NCBI RefSeq assembly: GCF_018736065.1
Contig: NZ_CP076129.1
Location: 372,001-436,000 of the forward strand
Source of the DNA: Flammeovirga kamogawensis
Lineage (GTDB): Bacteria > Bacteroidota > Bacteroidia > Cytophagales > Flammeovirgaceae
Reading direction: 5' to 3'
DNA: 64,000 nt
The notes under the pieces were generated by a model. It searched no databases and was not told the origin of the DNA. It worked only from the letters and a program-made list of their open reading frames with translations. Shown here in pieces: positions 50,498 through 56,831 of the stretch. Every line of letters starts with the position of its first letter. Positions within the stretch are counted from its first letter, which is position 1. A program made the translations under genes and the position numbers.

Positions 50498-51363
50498 ATT
50501 CTAAATACATTAATCCGTTTACCGATTTTGGGTTCAAAAAAATATTTGGCGAGGAAGCCAATAAAGATATTCTTATTGATTTCTTGAATGCCATTTTACC
50601 CGAAGAAGATCAGATTAAAACGTTAGAATACAAGCAACAAGAACAATTGGCTCGTAGAGATGTCGATAGAAAAGCCATTTATGACCTCTATTGTGAGAAT
50701 GAAAAAGGTGAAAAATTTATTGTGGAACTCCAAAGGGCAAAACAAGAATTTTTTAAAGATAGAACACTGTATTACGCTACATTCCCGATTCAAGAACAAG
50801 CTGAAAGAGGGACTGATTGGAAATATCAACTAAAAGGTGTTTATGTAATCGGGTTGATGAATTTTACTTTTGATTCATCAGCGGAGTTCCATCACAACAT
50901 TAAATTGAGAGATGAAAAAGGAAATACTTTTTATGATAAACTCTCTTTTGTATACCTCGAATTACCTAAATTCTCTAAGCCACTAACGGAGCAAAGCACC
51001 CTTTTTGATAAATGGATTTATGCCATCAAAAACATGCCTAATTTAGATAACATCCCTCCTCTATTACAAGAACGAACCTTTAAAAAATTATTCAAAATAT
51101 CAGAATATTCTGCAATGAATGAAACGGATAAAGTGAGTTACGAAGAATCTCTGAAGACCTTTAGGGACTATGTAAATACGTTGGATCAGGCGAAGGAAGA
51201 GGGGATAATTGAAGGTATGGAAAAAGGTATGGAGAAAGGAAAAAAAGAACAAGCTATTGAAACGGCTAAAAATCTACTAAAGCTAAAGCTCAATCTTACA
51301 ATTGAACAAATTGCTGAAAGTACAGGGCTTTCTATTGATGAGGTTAAAAATATACAGCAGTAA
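50491..51363 (+). CDS. Rpn-family recombination-promoting nuclease / putative PD-(D/E)XK transposase
   Basis: 290 residues, the usual length. NPFTDFGFKKIFGEE at the N-terminus, then RKAIYDLYCENEKGEKFIVELQRAKQEFF, which holds the D...ExQ nuclease core of this family. A C-terminal region with IIEGMEKGMEKGKKEQAIETAKNLLK is characteristic. Rpn proteins cut DNA and promote RecA-independent recombination. It is the only intact plus-strand gene inside the toxin array, and it cuts off the 5' end of the Hint toxin. A decayed second copy lies at 55.5-55.8 kb. Confidence 0.9.
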   Translation: MAHSKYINPFTDFGFKKIFGEEANKDILIDFLNAILPEEDQIKTLEYKQQEQLARRDVDRKAIYDLYCENEKGEKFIVELQRAKQEFFKDRTLYYATFPIQEQAERGTDWKYQLKGVYVIGLMNFTFDSSAEFHHNIKLRDEKGNTFYDKLSFVYLELPKFSKPLTEQSTLFDKWIYAIKNMPNLDNIPPLLQERTFKKLFKISEYSAMNETDKVSYEESLKTFRDYVNTLDQAKEEGIIEGMEKGMEKGKKEQAIETAKNLLKLKLNLTIEQIAESTGLSIDEVKNIQQ

Positions 51364-51378
51364 GCTATAATTTTATAA

Positions 51379-51430
51379 AAACAACAAGCCAACCTAGTTT
51401 TTGTAGGTTGGCTTGTTGGGTTATGACTAA
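51379..51430 (-). repeat. 52-bp cassette-end repeat, copy 2, with terminator hairpin
   Basis: A 14-bp perfect stem (51383-51396 and 51404-51417), followed on the minus strand by T5. It lies behind the immunity-like gene ending at 51475 and is 51/52 identical to 33090-33141. It also sits 16 bp after the stop of the plus-strand Rpn gene. Confidence 0.85.
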
Positions 51431-51474
51431 CCTCAATCACAAGTGTTAGATAACACCAATACAGAGTTTATTTT

Positions 51475-51927
51475 TTATTCTGATTTAGGAATAATTAAAG
51501 GATCTTTAATCGGTGTATTTCCTCCATATAGCCCTTTTACTTTATCTGCTAAACTCGCAATTTGAAGGTAAAGAGGTTCATCTACAACAAAACTATTTTG
51601 TGATACATCTGGAATTGAATAATTCTTTGCTAAATGATATTCTGTAATTTTTAACATTTCACCTTTTTCAAAAAGTTCTTCAATTTTCTTTGCAAAACTC
51701 ATTTGATCATTAACCTTATTATAACCAAATCTTTCAAGTATAATTTTATCGGTTTCCCAATCCACTAATTGATATTTACATTTAAAGTAATCCAAAAGGT
51801 CACATAAACTATATTCAAAATGAAAATAATAATACCTTCTTTCATCCTTTAAATCCAAACAACTTTTTAAATCTATATTAATTACTTTATGAGGTGGTAA
51901 ATCTAATTCTTCTAAAAAGCCTTTCAA
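51475..51927 (-). CDS. probable immunity protein, N-terminus lost (150 aa from a TTG)
   Basis: The frame remains open well above 51927 and codes for GGYPPTAHINNFKGFIVSEKLKGFLEELDLPPHK, a smooth protein sequence, so the TTG is not the real start. No ATG is found before the frame runs into the preceding toxin gene, where it is offset by one base. The general look (GFIVSEKLK, then strands ending in paired charged residues) resembles DUF1629/Imm11-like immunity proteins, but I am not certain. It is probably the antidote of the AHH nuclease fused or joined to it by a deletion. Confidence 0.5.
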   Translation of the reverse strand: MKGFLEELDLPPHKVINIDLKSCLDLKDERRYYYFHFEYSLCDLLDYFKCKYQLVDWETDKIILERFGYNKVNDQMSFAKKIEELFEKGEMLKITEYHLAKNYSIPDVSQNSFVVDEPLYLQIASLADKVKGLYGGNTPIKDPLIIPKSE

Positions 51928-51995
51928 CTTTTCACTGACAATAAATCCTTTAAAGTTATTTATATGAGCAGTAGGTGGATAACCTCCTTGGTATT

Positions 51996-52403
51996 CTATG
52001 TATGTACCCCAATATTATTTTTCTTCTTATCTAAAATGATTAAATTATCTAAACTTGAAAAAGCATTAAAATCAAATTCTTTATGACCTACTGCTTCATA
52101 CCACTTAGTAAAATCTTCATTTTTAAACAAATCTACAGGGAAAATATGATGTGCTTCGAAAGTGTTAAAACCATTTTCTTTTAAATGATTAAAATAATCT
52201 TCATAACTTAAGTTTCCTCTATTGAAAGTTTTTCCATTTATTTCCAGAAGAAGTTGCTGTGCTACCCAACGTAAATCTCCCATCACTATGTACCCATACA
52301 CTAGATTCTGAAGCGATAATTTTCTTATATTTAACTTTTGAGACAATTGTTCTGCTAAACTAAAAATACCTGATGTTGGAGTTCCAGTCACCTCACAAGA
52401 CAA
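51996..52403 (-). pseudogene. AHH-type nuclease toxin fragment
   Basis: Residues about 80-135 read FEAHHIFPVDLFKNEDF ... FNAFSSLDNLIILDKKKNNIGVH, the AHH pattern of HNH/endonuclease VII toxins. The stop comes right after GVHT, earlier than usual, and the next gene continues in another frame, so the toxin end appears deleted. Upstream, an open frame in another phase (VKVFLLFIVL) would fuse to SCEVTG if one T of a seven-T run were removed, which would restore a lipobox (YYLLSC). This hints at a frameshifted lipoprotein-type toxin. The ORF start (TTG) is not convincing. Confidence 0.55.
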
Positions 52404-52621
52404 TAAATAATAAAAAAACTTTCACTCTATAGCTAACAGGACTATATAATAACATATACGTAACAATTCAAACCTCAAAACACTCTTTTGGGTAAGTAGC
52501 ACATGTTTCTATTAATCAATCTTTTAGGGTCTTACTGTAAAACTCATATTTGAATCTTTCATTTGTAATCATTCTTCAAACAATGTTGTAATACACTTAA
52601 CCAACAATAGTTTTTTTCTGC
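52404..52621. other. intergenic region, 218 bp
   Basis: AT-rich and without a convincing frame apart from the short upstream phase of the AHH fragment. It separates that fragment from the second WHH-SUKH cassette. No hairpin or repeat was seen. Confidence 0.4.
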
Positions 52622-52963
52622 TTATTCTTTTTCAAAAACAGCTTCTAATGATAATTCCCATAATTGAGGTTGAATTTCTCCATAGATGAATACTATAAAA
52701 TAATTTCCGTGCTGTAAATAACAGTAATTGGTATAACAAAATGGATCATTCAAATCTAATTGTAGTTCGTTAAAAAGATATTCTAAATTTTCTATCTTTT
52801 TATTGTCAAATAATTCATAAAAACAATTTTGATCTAACTCATTTGTCGTAAAATCAAGTGAAAACTTTTCATTATTTAAATGATATATTTTTAACTCTAA
52901 TTCTGGTGTTAAGCTTTCTTTGAAAAAAAGATGCTTTTCTAATAAGAATGTTTTGATCTTCAT
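52622..52963 (-). CDS. hypothetical protein, 113 aa, third gene of a WHH-SUKH cassette (copy 2)
   Basis: Paralogue of the protein at 40316-40657: same length, same place behind a SUKH gene, identical last 19 residues, but a strongly diverged N-terminal two thirds. The frame is intact. The gene begins 2 bp after the SUKH stop. Unknown family. Recurrence in both WHH cassettes suggests a functional link to WHH toxin or SUKH antidote. Confidence 0.65.
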   Translation of the reverse strand: MKIKTFLLEKHLFFKESLTPELELKIYHLNNEKFSLDFTTNELDQNCFYELFDNKKIENLEYLFNELQLDLNDPFCYTNYCYLQHGNYFIVFIYGEIQPQLWELSLEAVFEKE

Positions 52964-52965
52964 AA

Positions 52966-53385
52966 TTAAATATCTTCACTTCTCTTCAAACCATTGATAA
53001 ATTCTTCAAAACTATCTGCGATCACTATAAATTGTTCTTCTGGTGGGTAATCTGTCCAACGATTTACGATGATTTCACCATATGTTTCTTTATCAAAACT
53101 TAAGCAATAATGCCAGCCGCCTGGATCGTAAGCAAAACATATTTTCAACCCTAATCCTTTTTCTTTAAATTCTCTTAAAAGTCCTATTAAATCTTTGTAC
53201 TGATTATACTGTGATACCTCCCAAGAATTCCCTTGATTATCTTCAAATAAACACTCATAGTGGCTTAGTCCTGCATTGTTCACAATAAACTTTTTAAAAT
53301 CGTTTGGAAGTTCTTGACCTAGCTCTCTTTCTATCAGTTTAATATTGCCATTTCCAAGCCTATGGCGTACTGTTAATTTTTTCAT
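52966..53385 (-). CDS. SUKH-superfamily (SMI1/KNR4) immunity protein, copy 2
   Basis: 139 residues, SUKH pattern: LIERELGQELPNDFKKFIVNNAG, ICFAYDPGGWHYCLSFD, DSFEEFINGLKRSEDI. It shares the C-terminal EEFINGLKR-EDI with the protein at 40661-41104 but differs elsewhere, as expected for antidotes to different toxin variants. The intact frame follows a broken WHH tip. It would protect against a related WHH toxin made elsewhere or by neighbouring cells. Confidence 0.85.
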   Translation of the reverse strand: MKKLTVRHRLGNGNIKLIERELGQELPNDFKKFIVNNAGLSHYECLFEDNQGNSWEVSQYNQYKDLIGLLREFKEKGLGLKICFAYDPGGWHYCLSFDKETYGEIIVNRWTDYPPEEQFIVIADSFEEFINGLKRSEDI

Positions 53386-53396
53386 ATTATATTATT

Positions 53397-53815
53397 TTAA
53401 TACCCTGAAAAGTATGCTATCCATAGAGTAGCAGAACCACTATGAGCCATTCCCTTCAAATTAGTTCCTCCATGCACAATCCTTTCAACTAATCACATAG
53501 TAGCATATGCTTTATCACCTATTATTTCAAAATCATCCATATGATGCCAAACATAATTTTCAACATCTTGTTCATCTAAAGTGATGCCGAGTTCCTCTCT
53601 TGCTCTTGCAAAATCAGTATCATAGTTACCAGATAATTCAATTCTTATTAATTCATCTCCTTGTAGTGGATGCATATAATCAGGAACAAGTCTATTATCA
53701 CTTAATTCAACAGCAATTTAAGGATTTGCATCAGGATTATATGCTCTTGAATAAACTGTTGTTTTATATCCCCCTCCATCTATTGGATGAACAGAAATAA
53801 CTTTATTGGAAGAGT
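53397..53815 (-). pseudogene. decayed WHH toxin tip with carrier end (copy 2)
   Basis: In one frame the stretch reads NKVISVHPIDGGGYKTTVYSRAYNPDANP, stop, IAVELSDNRLVPDY, then ELIRIELSGNYDTDFARAREELG, YVWHHMDDF, YATM, stop, LVERIVHGGTNLKGMAHSGS. It parallels the end of the 802-residue frame plus WHH tip at 41.1-41.6 kb. Two in-frame stops (TAA and TGA) break it. SUKH immunity begins 12 bp further. Nothing before 53815 continues the frame. Confidence 0.75.
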
Positions 53816-53850
53816 AGCTTCAAATAGAAAGAATAATAATAGGTTAAATA

Positions 53851-53930
53851 ACCTCTTACTTAAAATTGATAATAGGTACTGTCTTCTAAAGGTTTTACAA
53901 TACCTTGATCGATTATTTCCAAGTCAATTC
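53851..53930 (-). pseudogene. remnant of the carrier fibronectin III region
   Basis: Eighty bases match carrier A at 39398-39490 (shared CTTCTAAAGGTTTTACAATA core) with an internal deletion of about 14 bp. It has no open frame left. It shows that a carrier copy once existed here before the unknown gene at 53940. Confidence 0.7.
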
Positions 53931-53939
53931 AGAAAAGTA

Positions 53940-54803
53940 CTAGTCAAAAGAAGGTATTTTAATACGACCACTCTCAATATCTTCCTGATAAACTATTTTT
54001 CCATCTAACGGAATACCATGGTCACACCATATTTTATCTGAATCTTCATCTTCAGTCTTTCGCATATCTGTAACATGTTGAATGGCATATCCATCAGAAT
54101 GAAAATGCCATTTTCCATTATTTTCATCGGAGATCTGTTTGGTATCTCTAAGAAAACTATTTAATCTTGGCGTATGTCTATAGGCTAGTGGTCTGTTATC
54201 GACTTCTCCTAAGAAGTCAAAATCATTTTCAGTGATATTAATCTTTAAATTACGAACTAATGGTAACCAAATGTCTGATATTAAAAAAATTCCAATATAA
54301 AAAAACCATTGGTCATTACGTCTATAAGGTCCACATGAAAATTTAATTGGAGGAACTAAATCATAGTCATTACCTCCAACTCTTTTAAACTCTACATCAC
54401 CGTTTTTGATCTTATGGGTTACATATTCTATCCCTTCACCATAATTCCAAAAGACGTAAATATCTTTCTCTTCTATTTCTCCTTTTTTATTATAAAAGGC
54501 TAAACGGGTTGCAGGTGTACCTATTTCTTCATTGTAGAAAGCAAATTTTCTGATACTATTTTCATCAAATTCAAGACTTTCAGGGCGAACTCTTTTAATA
54601 TAGGATAAATAACTTTCAGACTTAGCCCCTTCTGGAAGAATTTTTAAAACATTGTACTTTTCTGCACTTTCCAAAAATCTTATAAGAATCTCTTCAGACT
54701 TTTTTTCAACCTCGTGATCGGCTATGATAAATTCAGTATCATATTCAGCCAATCGTTCACACCATTTAGTTTCCCATCCGTTGATCCCTTTTTTCATCAT
54801 CAA
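53940..54803 (-). CDS. hypothetical protein, 287 aa
   Basis: Cytoplasmic, mixed alpha/beta, aromatic-rich. Landmarks are KGINGWETKWCERLAEYDTEF, IYVFWNYGEGIEYVTHKIKNG, FSCGPYRRNDQWFFYIGIFL and a C-terminal YAIQHVTDMRKTEDED ... IWCDHGIPLDGK. I do not recognise the family. It lies among immunity genes on the same strand and has an intact frame, so an immunity role is a fair guess. The start is one of three successive ATG codons. Confidence 0.55.
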   Translation of the reverse strand: MMMKKGINGWETKWCERLAEYDTEFIIADHEVEKKSEEILIRFLESAEKYNVLKILPEGAKSESYLSYIKRVRPESLEFDENSIRKFAFYNEEIGTPATRLAFYNKKGEIEEKDIYVFWNYGEGIEYVTHKIKNGDVEFKRVGGNDYDLVPPIKFSCGPYRRNDQWFFYIGIFLISDIWLPLVRNLKINITENDFDFLGEVDNRPLAYRHTPRLNSFLRDTKQISDENNGKWHFHSDGYAIQHVTDMRKTEDEDSDKIWCDHGIPLDGKIVYQEDIESGRIKIPSFD

Positions 54804-54915
54804 TTTAGTTTATTTGCCATTGTTCTTTTAATATTACATGAACCCCTTTGTTATTTTCAATAATGAAAATCGTTACATTATCAGTTTTGTTGTTTTAGTT
54901 TTGGCACCTCCTTAG

Positions 54916-55329
54916 CTAGATTTTAGCATATACGTCATAATTTATTTTTTTTGAATCTATGTATTCTAGCATTTCTAATAGTTTATCTTCCAGACCAATA
55001 TCTAAATCTTTTATTTCCAAGAGAGCTAATGTGCTATCACACAAACTTATTATATGTTCTAATTTCCCGTTATCTTGTGTTGAATTGTCAGTACCTCCCA
55101 TTGATAACCATTTTCTACCCATATTAAGTACAGCTTTTCTATGTTCATTCTTTTCTCTACTTGATTTTAACTTCCATTCCAATTCAGATATTTGTTTTAG
55201 TAATATTTGATGTTGATGAAATAGAGAATCTTCAATTTTATCATCATTATTTTGTCTCCGTTTTTCAGTTATAATTTTATGTTTTGAACGTAATAGTTGA
55301 ATTTTATTTTTAATCTCTTGATTTTCCAT
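54916..55329 (-). CDS. hypothetical protein, 137 aa, probable immunity protein
   Basis: Highly charged, predicted coiled coil (residues about 3-65, LLRSKHKIITEKRRQNND, ILLKQISELEWKLKSS) followed by a short helical domain (ISLCDSTLALLEIKDLDIGLEDKLLEMLEYI). It starts 4 bp after the end of a toxin-tip fragment (55334-55474), which is the immunity position. The family is unknown to me. Confidence 0.55.
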   Translation of the reverse strand: MENQEIKNKIQLLRSKHKIITEKRRQNNDDKIEDSLFHQHQILLKQISELEWKLKSSREKNEHRKAVLNMGRKWLSMGGTDNSTQDNGKLEHIISLCDSTLALLEIKDLDIGLEDKLLEMLEYIDSKKINYDVYAKI

Positions 55330-55333
55330 TGTA

Positions 55334-55474
55334 CTACATTTGTTCTAAAATAACTTTAAGCACAGTACCCTTTTCACTTGGATGAGGGATTAATTTTGGT
55401 TCCCCTTTGACTTGAAATATTACATTTGATCTACTTCTCTCAACAATTCTATGAGTTAAGTGATAGGGAATCAT
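55334..55474 (-). pseudogene. 46-codon toxin-tip remnant
   Basis: The frame from ATG 55474 reads IPYHLTHRIVERSRSNVIFQ ... EPKLIPHPSEKGTVLKVILEQ and ends in TAG. The compact HR.V.RS and LPHP-like pattern looks like the end of a toxin domain, not a complete protein, and a stop lies five codons upstream in frame. It sits directly ahead of the 137-residue gene, the position of a toxin before its antidote. Confidence 0.5.
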
Positions 55475-55504
55475 ATAGAACTTTGCCTATTGATTAAACT
55501 TATC

Positions 55505-55800
55505 ACAATAAATACACCAATAAAATTATTTATTAGCTTCTAAAAAAGTAGTAAGATTTAACTTTAACTATGTTATCGACTTCCCTCCTCTTTTACAAGA
55601 AAAAACCTTTAAGAAGCTCTTTAAAATTTCAGAATATTCTGCAATGAATGATACAGATAAAGTTAGTTATGAAAAATCGTTGAAAACCTTATGAGATTAT
55701 GTGAATATGTTAGGTTAGGAAAAGGAAGATTAAAATTGGATAAGAGAAAGGCTATTGAAATTAGTACAAATAGGTTTAACTTTTGACAAAGTGAAATTTA
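55505..55800 (+). pseudogene. decayed Rpn-family gene
   Basis: Bases 55505-55524 equal the region just upstream of the intact Rpn gene (50389-50408). Most of the gene is then missing. From 55581 the sequence reads PPLLQEKTFKKLFKISEYSAMNDTDKVSYEKSLKTL, stop, DYVNMLG, stop, closely matching the last third of the intact protein. Stops replace AGG and CAG codons of the intact copy. Nothing coding follows before the terminator at 55815. Confidence 0.8.
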
Positions 55801-55814
55801 AGTCAAAATGAAAG

Positions 55815-55853
55815 TAAAAAAAAATCCTCCCTACTGTTAAGTATAAGAGGATT
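55815..55853 (-). terminator. terminator behind the cysteine-rich small gene
   Basis: Stem AATCCTC/GAGGATT (55823-55829 and 55847-55853) followed on the minus strand by a run of nine T. Confidence 0.75.
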
Positions 55854-55861
55854 TTATTTTG

Positions 55862-56053
55862 TTAGCAACAACCATTAGATGGTGTGCAGCATGTTGATTT
55901 ATGTGTATCTTCTTCAACAGGATTACACTCACAAGTGCAATTACCTTGGTCATCTTGTTTGCATTCGCAATTACAGTTACATGTACAAGATTGATTCTCA
56001 CAGCATTTTTTATTGTCTTCCATAACTTTACTTTTTATAAGTGATTTATTCAT
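55862..56053 (-). CDS. cysteine-rich small protein, 63 aa (53 from a second start)
   Basis: Sixteen cysteines, clustered as CC, CTCNCNCEC, CTCEC and CC pairs, ending SNGCC. There is no signal peptide. The ATG at 56023 (MEDNKKCC) is an equally good start. The composition resembles metallothionein-like metal-binding peptides. It follows the SigZ-like gene by 63 bp on the same strand and is probably in the same transcript. The sigma protein itself ends in a cysteine-rich stretch, so a shared response to metal or thiol stress is possible but not shown. Confidence 0.7.
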   Translation of the reverse strand: MNKSLIKSKVMEDNKKCCENQSCTCNCNCECKQDDQGNCTCECNPVEEDTHKSTCCTPSNGCC

Positions 56054-56116
56054 TTTGTATTTTCACTCTTAGAGACGAAAGACTTTAAAAAGGATACATG
56101 ATTTCTGAAAAAAATA

Positions 56117-56662
56117 TTATTTATTTTTACAACCACTTGAGCAAGAGATCTTTCGTTCAATAAATTCGCCATCAATTATTTTACAGCAATTCTCAAAAGA
56201 TGTTTTTAGTTTCTCTCTACCCCTCTGTATTCTAGCTTTAACAGTTGGGTAAGTTATGCCTATATTTTCAGCATATTCTTTCTGTGACATTTTTGTATAG
56301 GTAACTTTAAGTAAAACATCTTTATAGATTTCTGGAAGCTCTAATATAAATGGTTTTACACACTCTGTACATGCTACAAAACTAGCACTATCTTCTTCTG
56401 TTTCTTGTGGAAGGTCTAATGCATTTATATCTGTATTACTATTTTTCTTTTTCCTGTAGTGATCAATTATTGCGTTCCGTGTAATTTGGTACACCCAACT
56501 TTGTAATTTCTGATTATTTGTAAGACTGTTTTTCTTTTGATGAATCTTGATAAAAATCTCTTGTAGAATATCTTCAGCAAGAGCAGCATCATTTACCTTA
56601 CTTTTTATAAAGCCAAGTAATTCATCTTTAAACTGTCTCCATATTTCGTTTGTGTTCATCAT
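56117..56662 (-). CDS. sigZ: SigZ-like RNA polymerase sigma factor (ECF type)
   Basis: 181 residues. Region 2 reads ALAEDILQEIFIKIHQKK with the conserved WVYQITRNAIIDHYRKKK. Region 4 reads LPEIYKDVLLKVTYTKMSQKEYAENIGITYPTVKARIQRGREKLK. The start EIWRQFKDELLGFIKSKV and overall pattern match SigZ. Unusually it has six cysteines in the C-terminal third (ACTECVKP, NCCKI, SCSSGCKNK), which could sense metals or redox state. No anti-sigma gene is next to it. The cysteine-rich peptide lies downstream. Confidence 0.88.
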   Translation of the reverse strand: MMNTNEIWRQFKDELLGFIKSKVNDAALAEDILQEIFIKIHQKKNSLTNNQKLQSWVYQITRNAIIDHYRKKKNSNTDINALDLPQETEEDSASFVACTECVKPFILELPEIYKDVLLKVTYTKMSQKEYAENIGITYPTVKARIQRGREKLKTSFENCCKIIDGEFIERKISCSSGCKNK

Positions 56663-56831
56663 TTTTTAAACCTAAAATACCACATTTACAATGTAGACGT
56701 AATAATTAAAAAAAGATACATGGTTAGTTTTAAGAAAGAATTTTTTTTAAAAATTGGAAATTAATAACAATTCCATTAACATTACGTAACAAAATACTAA
56801 AAGTACTATACTTTCAACTAATCAATTAATA

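Noticed and set aside
33090-51430. 52-bp direct repeats as attachment sites of an integrated element
   Set aside because: No integrase, tRNA target or phage/conjugation genes lie inside, the array extends beyond the right copy to 55.8 kb, and the repeats contain terminator hairpins behind immunity genes, which explains them better.
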